NCBI RefSeq assembly: GCF_020921035.1
Contig: NC_063157.1
Coordinates: 1,550,001 to 1,614,000, forward strand
Origin: Rhodamnia argentea
Taxonomy: Eukaryota > Streptophyta > Magnoliopsida > Myrtales > Myrtaceae
DNA: 64,000 nucleotides
Reading direction: 5' to 3'
Made by a program: the position numbers and the translations under genes. Under the pieces are notes generated by a model. That model was not told where the DNA came from and searched no databases. It saw nothing but the letters and a program-made list of their open reading frames with translations. Each line of letters opens with the position of its first letter. Position 1 is the first letter of the stretch. Below are positions 24,124 to 35,286 of the stretch, piece after piece.

Positions 24124-24671
24124 CGGTAGTTTCCATAGAAGAGGAAAGGTTAGGAAGGACGGTAAGCGAAAGAGAAGATTTATGGGAGGAAAATTCATAG
24201 CTTCAAGGAACAGAGATCACAATCAAAGATACAAGGACGACCTGCACGCGCGCCCTCATGAATTGTACTTAGCTAATGCTACTCTTTTCCTTCTGTAATC
24301 AAGGAGGAGGAGGATGAAGAAGGCTAATAATCTGAGTGTCTTGTACATGCTAACTTACAGCGGAGGCAAAGCTTTGGTGCTGCCAATCTGTCTTTCCTTC
24401 TAATTTGTTCATTGCCTTCATAAAGGTTTGCATAGGTCAAAATTATGTCTGCGATTCCAATGAACAAGAGTCTATAAACAGATTGCTGAACTGTCAAGTT
24501 AGGGCCTGAAAGAACATGCCTAACATGTTCAAATCCAAATAAATAAAAGTGGAAGAGAAACCTCAGATTGATTCCATTGTAGTTACTACTTCCTCAATGT
24601 ACTTACAACTTTCAAAGCCAGTGAATGACATATTTACTAAAGATTGTTCCGGAGATGATTTGTGAGCTGAA
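24124..24671. other. Convergent spacer between RopGEF and PsaH
   Basis: Contains the two 3' UTRs. GGAGGAGGAGGATGAAGAAGG at about 24304-24324 is a purine repeat. No additional gene seen. Confidence 0.5.
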
Positions 24672-25915
24672 TTAGATCTTGCCACGAGGACCCAACTTCG
24701 GCGGAAGTTGAGGACCCTTCTTGATCGGCAGAATGTTGCCAGAAGCCGTGGCGCTGAAATAAGCAAGAGTCGAACCCCCTCCCAATATCAAGAACTTGAG
24801 CAATAGCCCTCTCTTGGTGAATGGACGGGCGAATGTCTCGGAGAATTTGCTCTGCAGTATCATGTCAGCACAGATAATACACAAACTATCTAACTCAAAC
24901 CAATGCTCCAAAATCTTAATAGGTGTGGTAAGTTTGAGACAACTTTCCTCCACTTCAATAGACCGGTTACTTCCGGTACTGCGATTCTTATAATAAACTT
25001 GCTTTCTTCCGAAAGCATATCGCTATTCATCGACACTTCCAAATATTATGAGCACCTCAAAAGCAAAAAACATTCTTTCTTTTCTCTATTTTAGAACTCA
25101 TCGTTCAACTAATGCATGAACTGGTCAAGAAACAGAGAAATGATACAGACCTGAAGGGGGTTGTATGGTGAAGGTGCATCTGATCCGTACAAGTCCCATT
25201 GCCCAGTGGTGTTTCCCAAATCTTCCAAATCGAAGTAGACACTCTTGTCCCCATATTTTGCCACCACAGCACCACTCCTACTCAAGCAAAGCCCCTCAGT
25301 TATCAGCAATTACAGGGGATAACTATCCTACAAACTCTCAACCTATTGTTCGATAATCAATTTAATCCTAAACATTTTAATTATGTCAATTTAGTCCAAA
25401 ACCTTTTGACGATTTTCCTATTTAGTTATAAATGTGTTAATTTAGTCCTAAACTTTTTATTTGGATTAAATTGACAAATTGTCAAAATATTTAAGGGTAA
25501 ATTAGCACGATTGAAAAAAGTTCTGATCAAAACGAAAAAAAAATTAATACAATTGAAATGGCTGTGTCTAAATTGGCCGATGAACAATGATTTAGGATTT
25601 TTCAAATAATTTGCACGTGAAATTATAGTTCACTTGTCTCCTTAGTACACACAGCTCATTAGTAAACTGAAGCGTGGAATATAGGATGACCCAAGGGCTT
25701 ATGAATAACTTATCATCTGATGCACTCATTACAACCATTAATGATCCTAAGCTAAGCCATGCTCTAAGTGACTTATCTTATACACACATTAAGGATTTGG
25801 GTTTCAAGCTCTGGGTGGTAGGCTTGAGGTGGAGCTTTTTCCCGGCGAGTGAGCTTCCGGCAAGGCCCTTGATGGTGGCCGGTGGTGCTGCGGCAAGGGC
25901 TGCTAGCGATGCCAT
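24672..25915 (-). CDS. PSAH: Photosystem I reaction centre subunit VI, chloroplast precursor (PsaH)
   Basis: Three exons: 25788-25915, 25151-25277, 24672-24851; 144 aa, the family length. Exon 1 is the transit peptide ([20 protein letters not shown] ... KPKS). The mature part begins near [20 protein letters not shown] and continues [40 protein letters not shown] (membrane segment) and ends [10 protein letters not shown]. Known: PsaH is a one-span thylakoid protein of photosystem I that forms the docking site for LHCII in state transitions. Exon 1 was found by translating the minus strand upstream of exon 2; the junction gives [15 protein letters not shown]. Intron 1 carries a repeat fragment (25330-25610). 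The gene is head-to-head with CURT1C, with a G-box in between. Confidence 0.97.
25330..25610. repeat. Dispersed repeat fragment in PsaH intron 1
   Basis: Phrases such as CAATTTAATCCTAAACATTT, TCAATTTAGTCCAAAACC, TTAATTTAGTCCTAAAC and the inverted AAATTGACAAATTGTCAAAA match the arms of the fold-back family at 29586-31578. It has arms but no GC-rich core, so it looks like a short internally deleted copy. Confidence 0.55.
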
Positions 25916-26680
25916 TGTCAAATTGGTCCTTGGCTCCTAACGATTACAACAAACTTTCCCGTTCCGGTTGCCTCCAGAGAGCAAAAAGCAGTCTTTTACA
26001 AGGCTTTTGGAGAGGGACACGTGGCGAAATGGGTTTTTTCCTGGAGCAGAAATTTGAAGTCCCATTTATGAGGTGACACGACGTGTCTAAGCAGGATAGG
26101 CCTATCCTTTCCTGAAATCTTGTTAAAACCAGTAAAGCAATGAAATCTTTATTAGTAGCAAACCGGTCGTGGCGCACCCATACTTGAAGTTGAACCACTA
26201 GAGCGAGACTTACAGCATGTATGACTCTAGTAATTTGAACAAGAGAATTATTTGAGATTGGAATGCCAGATGCAAATTTGATAATTCACAAGAATAGTAT
26301 CTCGCGATGAATATAAACCGGCATGATTTGGAGAAATTAATCTTGCAATCTGTGATTAGTCAAGAAAGGATTAAGCACAGGTTAAGCCAAATAAATTATC
26401 AGAGAGTAGCACTTGTCTATAATGCACCTGGGTGCAACAAAATCGCGCCCCTCCAGAACTTTCCCTTCCATCTGCGCACTAGCTAGCGACCCGGAACATG
26501 CTCTCAAATTTCTGTGGTGCTGATAACCCTCTCTCTCTCTCTCTATAGGGGCATCGAAAAGGCCAGGACCTTTGTGCATAATTCTTGATCATTTGCCACT
26601 CCCAATTGCGAACTCCACGAGAGAGAAGGTTCTTTCAGTTCTTTCTCGTGTTTTGAGTCGATTCTTGGCCGGAGTTGCAA
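25916..26680. promoter_or_regulatory. Head-to-head promoter of PsaH and CURT1C with G-box and palindromes
   Basis: Seen: a canonical light-type G-box, GCCACGTGTCC on the minus strand (26016-26026), about 105 bp from the PsaH start codon; GACACGACGTGTC at 26075-26087; and a perfect 16-base palindrome AGGATAGGCCTATCCT at 26093-26108, whose GATAGG halves resemble I-boxes. A TATA-like CATAAAT on the minus strand lies near 26063-26069. A (CT)n run at 26529-26545 lies in the likely CURT1C leader. Known: G-box and I-box pairs drive light-regulated photosynthesis genes. Confidence 0.6.
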
Positions 26681-28962
26681 ATGGCTTCCATTCTGGCGAA
26701 CTTGCCCCCAGCACCACTCATCCACCATAAGCCACAGCCCCTCTTGACAGCCGTCGGCACATTCTCAGTCTCCACGCCTAAAGTTGCGAGATCTTTCCAG
26801 TCTGGTATTTGTTCTAGGCTTATCAAGAGTTCTCCTTGCGTGCAGTGCTATCTATTATCGTGGATTGATTGTAAAGTTCCAAACTTTGAGTCGTTTTATC
26901 ACTATTTGAGTGTCTGAACTTGCGAGGAAAGAAGGGTTAAATGCAAAAACTTGAATTCTTTTTAAGAAACTTATGCGATTGGAATGGAGTCCATATTGTG
27001 GTAGAACTATAGCTCATATGACAGCATGCCTTTCTGGCTGCCAAGTATATGGACTAAGACTACAAGCCCCAAGTGGAAAAGAAGGTTCATGATAGAATTG
27101 CAAATGTGCTGCAACTCCCAGTCAAAACTGGGCATTTTTTTTTTTTTTTGGGTTGGGAAGAAGGGGGGGTGTGGTGTGGTTTGTGGGGTTGGTAGAGGTT
27201 TACGTTTTGTGTACAGATGAATTTGCTCCCTCACATTTAGAGACCTCATATTTCGCGGTTAGATACAATCAGTGATGCTGTTACTTAATGTATGATTTTT
27301 TCTTTTTTTATTTTGGGTGTTTTGGTAGAAAGAGGAAATCGTCTTGCTGTTGTAGTGAAGGCTACAGGCGAAAGCTCCGATTCGTCCACCTCCCTAAGCA
27401 TTGTCAAGTCTGTGCAAAATGTGGTAAGTTACTCCTCCCCCTTTTTGTTTTGTACAGTGGACATTGTTTAAGCCAAGTTACGGGGTACCCTGTACAAAGA
27501 TGCAATTTCATGTGTGTTCTACTGGTTTCAGAATTATGTCCTTAGTTAGGAATGTAAGTGCAATCTTTATCTGTGGAAATAGAGGGTTTTCTCGCAAAAT
27601 GAATTGCATCTCCAAGGTGTTATTTGCCTGTCTTTGAAACTTTTGTCCAACATATTATTTCCATCAGCATTTCAGTTTGGTGTCTTAGTCGATACCTGGT
27701 TCCATCAGCATGTCTTCTGGTAAATTCTTTTAGTCGGCACCTTTGGAATTTCTAACATACTACTTCCGCATTTCCAAGGCCACTGGACAAAATGTGATCA
27801 TATTTTCCTTTCTGATTTGATATTAATTTGTCTGGACAGTGGGATAAGTCTGAGGATCGCTTGGCTATTATTGGCTTGGGGTTTGCAGGTGTAGTGGCTC
27901 TCTGGGCGTCTGCGAATCTTGTAACGGTATTCTACATTGCTTTGGTTATTTGATCCAACATTAGAGACTTGGCTTGAGAGTTGAGATGTTTAACAAGACT
28001 TTGGCACATATACAATTGATGTCATTTTTTCTGTTAAAAAAAATACATAAAATTAAATTACCAAGGTTATTGTCCTGGCTTTGGTGTAACTTAGACACTG
28101 TCATTCGATAACATCACGACTACTGATTGTTGTTGGCTTGTGTACGGAAATGCATAGAGTTTGAAAATCCACAAAAGAGGACCTCCTCTTTGTTCATCCG
28201 AAGGTGCACAATCTCAGTTTCAAATATGCTGTGGGTACCATTAGAGAAACTAATCGAACTGGAATTTCTAATTATGTTCTCATGTTTTTCCGCAAGAGAT
28301 TCTTTTAAAAGATTTGTATTACCTGATGCAATGCACTCAGATTCAGACATACACTATACTCTTCATTGGCTTATCAGATACTCAAAGCTCTTTATTCTTG
28401 ACTTGATATACATGCACTCTGCAGGCCATTGACAAGTTGCCACTTTTACCAAGTGCACTGGAATTCATTGGGATACTGTTTTCAGCGGTGAGTTTTAGAA
28501 TATGTATTGTCATTGGATGTTGCAATTTGATGATGAAGAGATGATTTTGAATGTTTCAACCATTACTTCATTCCAAATATGTCGCGAACTTCAAATTTTC
28601 CTTTGCTTTTCCTCGCTGCCTTGGCTACTGTGGTTAATGGTTTTATCATAATGGTCAAGTTCTATCTTCTGTCTATGTTCTAACTAAAACTTCTTCTCTG
28701 TTTGTTTCAGTGGTTTACATATCGCTATCTCTTATTCAAACCTGATCGGTAAGCCCATTTCCAGCGACCACTATCTGTTTGCTTGTCATTAAGATTCTCT
28801 TTCCCATTTTCCATTTTTTCTCGATATATGTCAATAAATCCAACGGAAAACTTATCACGGAACGGGTAGCTTCTTACTTCTCAACTTGATTGCTATATTT
28901 TTATCAGGGAAGAGCTTTTCCAAAGCATCAAGAAGTCCATCTCAGACATCTTGGGACAGTGA
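26681..28962 (+). CDS. CURT1C: CURVATURE THYLAKOID 1C-type protein, chloroplast precursor
   Basis: Six exons: 26681-26804, 27329-27423, 27840-27926, 28425-28487, 28711-28748, 28908-28962; 153 aa. A transit peptide (MASILANLPPAPLIHHKPQP ...) is followed by VVVKATGESSDSSTSLSIVK and the CURT1/CAAD domain: WDKSEDRLAIIGLGFAG, the first hydrophobic helix to about residue 103, AIDKLPLLPSALEFIGILF (second helix), WFTYRYLLFKPDREEL, and an amphipathic C-terminal helix ending SDILGQ. Known: CURT1 proteins oligomerise at grana margins and bend thylakoid membranes. The wording matches Arabidopsis CURT1C (remembered) better than A, B or D. It is divergently paired with PsaH, another thylakoid protein. Confidence 0.93.
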
Positions 28963-29585
28963 ACTGTATCATCATGTGTGCTGGAGGATGATCGAAGGGT
29001 CTCAAAAATAGAAACTTTCTTTGGCTGTATCCCTATTTCACTGGTTACACGAGCCTTAATTGCTGTCATTTGGTTGTAGAAGTTGATGGTGAAGAAGTAT
29101 CGATGTCAAGTGGAGCATGAAAACTATATAATGTCCTGAACGCATTTTGTTCCTTGGGAAGCCTGTATCGGTATTCTGCTCACGGTTTTTTCTCGATAAT
29201 CTCTCTCTTTCTCATATCATTAAACTTTTCATTTAGTTTGAACTGGTTGTGCTTGTCTGTGCATGAGACCTGGGCACAAATGTAGTATCATTTCGTCAGT
29301 GTTCTTGTGATTTTGCCGAGAAAAATGCTGAAACGAGAGTTTTATCCGATGCCCGTGAAGAGAGGGGGATGTTAGAAATGTGGTGCCGCACGTAGTTCTG
29401 CATATTTTTCGTTCTGTATGCTGGAACTGAATGGACATTAGACCTCAATCTGGTATCATGTTATGGATGGACAAGAATAACCGGCTCCTAACACTAATGA
29501 ATGCCGCACCGCAACCGCATCGCTCAACGCCTCTCCACTGTTTGATGTAAAATTTGCACAGATCGGAGATTCCGATGATGGGGAA
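28963..29585. other. CURT1C 3' flank, no gene seen
   Basis: Likely 3' UTR for the first 250-300 bases. No frame with family-like sequence beyond. Confidence 0.5.
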
Positions 29586-31578
29586 AATTGTCAAAAATTT
29601 CTTAAATTTATTATATTTTTGTCAATTTAGTTTTAAATTATTTAATTTTGGCAATTCAGCCTTAAATTTTTCTTGTTTGTATCCATTCATTTTTAAATTT
29701 TTTTTGTACCAATTCAATTGTAATTTTTTTGTATTTATATCAGTTTAGTCCATCCGGTTAACTTTAGCCGACCGGCGTTTACATGCATCCGACTGGTGCT
29801 GAAGGAGCAATTTTTAATAATATTTTGATGTTTTTTCAATTTTTTTTTTGTTTCCTTTCTTTTTCGTTTTACTATTCATCTTATTGGTATTTGCCCCCGC
29901 TTTTTTTTAACTGCTCATCTTCTTCCTCCATCTTCAGCGGCTGGATGGAGTCAAAGGTCGCCGAGGCTTGCCGGCCATTGGCGCTCCGTCGATGGATGAG
30001 CCCGATAAGGCCGAGCAACCCCATGGTTGAGCGAGGCTCGGCCGAACCAGATTTGGGCGATGCTGACACCCAGCCACGGTGACGACCGTGCCTCGCCTAG
30101 AATTAGCGACAGTCAAGCCTCCCAGCCCACATGTTGTCCTGCAAAGGACAAGTCGCGGTGCATCACCTTTAGCTTAACTGATTAAGGCTACATTTGGTTC
30201 GGTTTTGCAAATGAGCTTTGAGCAAATATAAATATCTTTAGCCTAAGTAGCTTTGAGGAAATGCAAGTGGTGTTTGGTAAAAAATACTTTGAAATGCAAC
30301 TTTGGGCTAAGTAGTTTGGCAAAAAAAGAAAAATTTGCGAGGGTCATTTGGCTACATTTTTTTTTCTATTTATTTCTTTTTTTTCCAAAAAAAAAAAAAA
30401 TCAAAACCACAACTAGCCGGCAAAGGGGCCCGGCCGTTGACGAGCCATATTTTGGCACTGGCAGTCGTCGAACGAGGTCGCCCGGGGTCGGCCAAACCCC
30501 GACGAGGGCCGCGGCGGCGACCACCGGGGGTCGCGGACCCCGGGAGGTCGTCACCGGCCCTCTCTGCCATTCGCCACTCTTCGGGACCCTTCGTTGGCCC
30601 TCATCGCCCTTCGCGGACCCCTCAAAGAAGATGAACAATAGTTGCACGTAGAAGATGAACAAAACTTACTAGGCTAAGGTTTCAATTCTAAATGAGGGTA
30701 AAAAATGGATTTTCAGTAAAGTTTTGAGGGCAAAATAGGTAACTAGTTAATTTTTATTAATGGGCCTTTAGTATTTCGAAAATGTTAAAAACCCAATACT
30801 GGTCCCTACTGCCAGCATTGTGCTTTTAGCTTTTTCAAGGTTGGCATTTGGCACAATGCCCTTTCAAAAAACTTGCCAAACACCTTGGCATTTTCCCAAG
30901 CCCAAAGCCCCTTGAAAATGCTGAACCAAGCACACCTAAGCCCTTAACATTGCAAAATCAAAGAGTAGAATCATGCGACTAAGAACCTGCGAAAACCCTA
31001 AAGTCATCGTAACTTCAAAACGAGTTTTTTTTTCCTTGTTAGGAAAAAGGATGGTATCACCACAATTTCAGTATGGCCGGTGGTGTGCGAGGCTCCGTCA
31101 TCGCCTTTGCTGGGTGAGGTCGAACCGAGCGATGGCAAGGCTCGGCCGTTGTCATCGTTAGGCGAGGCCGAACTCGCCCAACCATGGGATGGCTTAGCCT
31201 CGTCCACCGGCGGCAACGCTAGTGGCCGGATTGGTCCTTACCGGCCTTCAACTCCGGCCGGTCGCCAAAGATGGAGAAAGAAGATGAGCAATGAAAAAAA
31301 AAAAGGACATGAACTGAAAATAAAAAATGAAAATATTAAAATACTACTAAAAATTACCCATCGGCGTCTTTGGGTTCACGTCAACGCCAGTCGGCCAAAG
31401 TTGGTTGGATGGATTGAATTGACCAAAATGTAAATGGTTTAGGGCTAAATTGACACAAAATTTTTTTTTATGACTAAATTGGCAATAATACAAAAGGTTT
31501 AGGACTGAGTGAGAAAAATTAAAAGACTTGAGACTGAATTAGCAAAAATATAATAATTTTAGGACTTTTTTGGCAATT
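29586..31578. mobile_element. Fold-back element with about 0.5-kb inverted arms, copy B
   Basis: Left arm 29586 to about 30120 starts AATTGTCAAAAATTTCTTAA. The right arm, about 31070-31578, read on the minus strand starts AATTGCCAAAAAAGTCCTAA. The arms stay alignable through TTATTATATTTTTG, the GACCGGCGTT/GACTGGCGTT block, a pyrimidine-rich stretch with TGCTCATCTTCTT, and a GC-rich inner part (GAGGCTCGGCC / GAGGCTAAGCC types). No transposase frame. The right arm appears closer to intact than the left. Target duplication not identified. A second element sits inside (30186-30943). The structure suggests a non-autonomous DNA transposon of the fold-back or Mutator-related kind. Confidence 0.65.
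30186..30943. mobile_element. Nested Tourist/Harbinger-like MITE
   Basis: Left end GGCTACATTTGGTTCGG and right end, read inward, GGGCTTAGGTGTGCTTGGTTC share the '(T)TTGGTTC' terminal pattern. TTAA flanks both ends (30182-30185 and 30944-30947), fitting the TTA/TAA target of PIF/Harbinger elements. About 758 bp, no transposase frame, GC-rich middle (30417-30620). It lies inside the fold-back element, so it is the younger of the two. Confidence 0.55.
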
Positions 31579-32033
31579 AGAGAGGATGAGTTTGGAACTC
31601 GCTCTCTCTAACTCTAGATTCTAAAAGTGCAACGTCGACCCCGACAAGCAAGTCGGATGTCGCATATGGTTGTTTTGTTCCGCCGTTTTGTCATTTGGTA
31701 AACGCAATTTGTCGTACCAAGGTTTAGGCGAATAGTTCAATACGTGAGTCATATTCACCTATTTAGCGAGCCATTCGGTTTATAAGTTCATTTTGTGAAG
31801 TTCCTGCGTTAATTTTTCCCCGACAAACATGGCTGCCTCGCGAATTGTAGTTGAGATTTTTCCCGCCAAGAACCGAGCTGGCCATTCTTGAAATTTTAGT
31901 CAAGTTCTTGCCGTTGATCTCCAGAGGTAACGGCTTCATCAGTTCATCACTCTGTCTGAAATCATCAAAAGCCGATCGGTATTTACCCAAAGTTTCAAGC
32001 TTTTTTATCTCCCATTCCTTTTCGACACAGCGA
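31579..32033. other. Upstream region of the DYW PPR gene
   Basis: No gene seen. The PPR frame stays open upstream to 31851 without another ATG, so this part is treated as 5' leader. Confidence 0.5.
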
Positions 32034-33953
32034 ATGGGAAGGAACAGCATGGCAAGCTTGAAGAAAACCTCATCTTCAGTCGCTTCTCTGGTCCGATTCA
32101 CCTTCTTCAGCTCGCTCTCTGCTCTCGAAATTCAATCATCGAATGGCTCAATTCCCTCCTCGACATCTCCTCACAAGTCAAGCCCGAAAACCCGTAAAGC
32201 ACAAAATGGTTCCATCAGTGGCTCAACGTACTCATATTACATTAATCTCTTAAAGTCTTGCATCGCCCAAAATGCGTTGGGTCCTGGCAAACAACTTCAT
32301 GCCCACTTGTACTTGCTCGGACTGGGGTTTGATCCCAGCATAGCGACCAGATTGGTCCATCTTTACTGTGATTGCAACGCCTTGCGTCATGCCCACCTCC
32401 TGTTTGATAGAATCCCCAAGAGAAACAATTTTCTTTGGAATATCTTGATTAGGGGCTACGCATGGAATGGGCCTTACGAGGCTGCAACAATGCTTTACTA
32501 CCAAATGCTTGAACATGCGCTCGTGCCTGATAACTATACGTTTCCCTTTGTGCTCAAAGCATGCTCAGCACTTTCTGCAATTGAACTGGGGAGAGAGATT
32601 CATGAGCATGTTAAGAATACTGTGTGGGAAAAGGATGCTTTTGTGGGTGCAGCACTGATTGACATGTATGCGAAGTGTGGTTGTGTGGAGGATGCTCGTG
32701 CAGTTTTTGACGTGATTCTCGAAAGAGATGTGATATTGTGGAATTCAATGCTTGCCGCCTACTCCCACAATGGTTGCTCATATGAGTCACTTGCTTTGTG
32801 CCGTGAAATGGCGTTGGCAGGAATAAGGGCAAGTGAAGGCACACTTGTCACTACAATATCAGCTTCAGCTGACATTGCTGTTCTTCCCCAAGGAAGGGAG
32901 CTGCACGGTTTGAGTTGGAGATGTGGTTTTGACTCTAATGACAGGGTGAAAACTGCTTTTGTACATATGTATGCTAAGTGCGGTTCAGTCAAGGTAGCCA
33001 GGACTTTGTTTGGGCTTCTTAAGGGTAGAGACGTTGTCTCGTGGAATGCCATGATTAGTGGGTACGCCATGCACGGTTATGCCGCAGAAGCATTGAATTT
33101 ATTTGAAGAAATGCGAGAACAATCTTTCCCTGATTACATTACTTTTGTTGGTGTACTGACTGCTTGCAGCCATGGTGGCTTGCTCAATGAAGGTTGGAAG
33201 TTCTTTGAGTTGATGGAGAGGAATTATAATATAGAACCAACAGTCCAGCATTACACTTGCATGGTTGATCTCCTTGGTCACTGCGGTCGATTGGATGAAG
33301 CACGGAACCTCATAAGGCAAATGAAAGTAATTCCTGATTCTGGTGTGTGGGGTGCTCTACTGAATTCATGTAAAATTCATGGCGAAATGGAGTTAGCTGA
33401 ACTAGCTCTAGAGAAGCTGATCGAACTGGAACCTGATGATGCTGGCAACTATGTGATTTTATCTAATATATATGCTCAGGCAGGGAAATGGGGAAAAGTA
33501 GTGAATCTCAGAAACTCAATGACAAACAGGGGAATCAAGAAAAGTGTTGCATATAGCTGGATTGAAGTGAAAAACCAAGTCCACTCGTTTCTTACAGGAG
33601 ACACTTCCCATCCCATGTATGATGAAATTTATGCTGAACTGAAGAGGGTAGAAGGATTGATTAAAGAAGCTGGCTATGTCCCAGATACTGTACCTGTTTT
33701 CCATGATGTAGAGGATGATGAGAAAACTCATATGATATGCAGTCACAGCGAGAGGCTAGCAATTGCATTTGGACTCATTACTACTCCACCTGGGTATAGG
33801 CTTCTAATAACCAAGAATCTCCGAGTGTGCGAGGACTGCCATGTCGCCATTAAATTTATCTCGAAAGTCACAGACAGGGAGATCACCATTAGAGATGTGA
33901 ATCGCTACCATCATTTCAAGAATGGAAGTTGTTCTTGTGGTGACTGCTGGTAA
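32034..33953 (+). CDS. PLS-class pentatricopeptide repeat protein with E and DYW domains
   Basis: Intronless, 639 aa from the first in-frame ATG (32034); a second ATG at 32049 (MASLKKTSSSVASL) is an equally good start for an organelle presequence. About nine PPR motifs follow, for example NNFLWNILIRGYAWNGPYEA, DAFVGAALIDMYAKCG, RDVVSWNAMISGYAMHGYAA and SFPDYITFVGVLTACSHGGL. Then come E/E+ motifs (ELEPDDAGNYVILSNIYAQA) and a DYW deaminase domain with HSE (CSHSERLAIAFGL), CEDCH and the C-terminal CSCGDCW. Known: DYW domains are cytidine deaminases that edit plastid or mitochondrial RNA. Here the usual final DYW tripeptide reads DCW, while the zinc and catalytic residues appear kept. The edited site cannot be told from sequence by eye. 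Confidence 0.95.
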   Translation: MGRNSMASLKKTSSSVASLVRFTFFSSLSALEIQSSNGSIPSSTSPHKSSPKTRKAQNGSISGSTYSYYINLLKSCIAQNALGPGKQLHAHLYLLGLGFDPSIATRLVHLYCDCNALRHAHLLFDRIPKRNNFLWNILIRGYAWNGPYEAATMLYYQMLEHALVPDNYTFPFVLKACSALSAIELGREIHEHVKNTVWEKDAFVGAALIDMYAKCGCVEDARAVFDVILERDVILWNSMLAAYSHNGCSYESLALCREMALAGIRASEGTLVTTISASADIAVLPQGRELHGLSWRCGFDSNDRVKTAFVHMYAKCGSVKVARTLFGLLKGRDVVSWNAMISGYAMHGYAAEALNLFEEMREQSFPDYITFVGVLTACSHGGLLNEGWKFFELMERNYNIEPTVQHYTCMVDLLGHCGRLDEARNLIRQMKVIPDSGVWGALLNSCKIHGEMELAELALEKLIELEPDDAGNYVILSNIYAQAGKWGKVVNLRNSMTNRGIKKSVAYSWIEVKNQVHSFLTGDTSHPMYDEIYAELKRVEGLIKEAGYVPDTVPVFHDVEDDEKTHMICSHSERLAIAFGLITTPPGYRLLITKNLRVCEDCHVAIKFISKVTDREITIRDVNRYHHFKNGSCSCGDCW

Positions 33954-35286
33954 CCACGGCCAGAGGTCCGTACAATTTCACAGCATGACATTTATTGCCT
34001 AGAAGAGCATCACTCGAATCGGGAGAGCATTGGATCATTGTGAAGACTGTGCTGGACCAAATTTGCAGGATAATGGAATTATCTTGCCGATAGAGTTCAA
34101 AATATTGACCGGAAAATGAGATGTTTATCGAGAGCAATTCCAGAATATTCATTTGAAGTGCTGGAGCCGAAGATAAGCATCGTTTCAGTGGGTGCATGAT
34201 TACATCCCACAAATCCAATATCTCTAATTTGGGGAACAAACGTAGGTTTCCTAGTAAATTTGGGGTATGGCATTCAGCAAGAATTCGTGTGTGGCCCGGC
34301 GATGGTAATTCTTTGGTCATGTGGAGGAAGTATCTTCAGGAAAGTGATCTATATATTTATTCAAGGAAATTGCTGAGTGCTAGTCAACTGCAAATCAAAG
34401 CGTCACAAGTTGTCTCCCTTTAAGTCCAAGAAGAGTCAAACATATCCCAGATGTGTTAGCTCTTTCGTATGGATTGGCCGGGCGAGAGCATCTATGGGGC
34501 AACGGTTCTTGAATCTCGTGAGGCCTGAGAACTGATTGTGTTGTATAGGTGTATGCGGAATGGCATTGGAGACATGAAAATTTTCCCAGCTTCATTTTTC
34601 TCAACCCGACACCTTGTAAATATTTTCTGGGTATCTGCTATTTTGGCTGGGTTTGTCTGGTCAGGCAGATCGTGTGACTTCTGATCATGTATATGGTGAG
34701 CACTTGCATGGCGACTACATAATAATACATAGTCTGGTTTTTTTTGGTTGAATACTAATTCATAGTCTAACTTCTCAGAAAATACTAGACTTAAGGGAAC
34801 AAAGGTGAAGATGTCGAAGTTCGTACCTGTACCCTGTGTTGTGACTCTGTATATTACTAACTTTTGTAAGGGATGTTAACATCATGTTGCTTGACTAATT
34901 GGAGGTAATTCTTATCATCTTTGAATGATGGCCCTATTTCTTTAATCAAGCATACAATCAACACGCAAGGCTTTTCTACGATGAATGGCTAGGTGTAGGT
35001 AGTCGCCTTGCCCTTCATTTGATGGTTAATAATGCAACAGAGCCACATGAGAGTTGTTGCAAACATAGTTCTTGGAAGTTCCGCTGAAAAATTAACAATT
35101 CATGTTAGTAAAATAATGAGTTAGTCAAAAATGGCTGCTAGGAAATGTTAGCAGAGAGTTCCACTGGTATGTGGTTCACATTAAAGATGAGGTTGACTTT
35201 AAAGAGTTGGGCGTTTTCATAAACAGGTACACAGACCTTTTGAGCAATTTTAGCTGCAAGAAGAAGAACAGACATTGCCTGGTGGA
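33954..35286. other. Spacer between the PPR and PCR8-like genes
   Basis: No additional gene seen. Contains the PPR 3' flank and the likely leader of the next gene. A short poly-T insertion flanked by CATAGTCT copies (34728-34735 and 34761-34768) is noted among the findings. Confidence 0.5.

Noticed and set aside
30253-30662. Overlapping frames of 66-132 codons
   Set aside because: They lie in the GC-rich middle of a non-autonomous MITE; no transposase similarity.
31851-32033. Upstream extension of the PPR frame
   Set aside because: Open but begins at TTG; the first ATG is at 32034.
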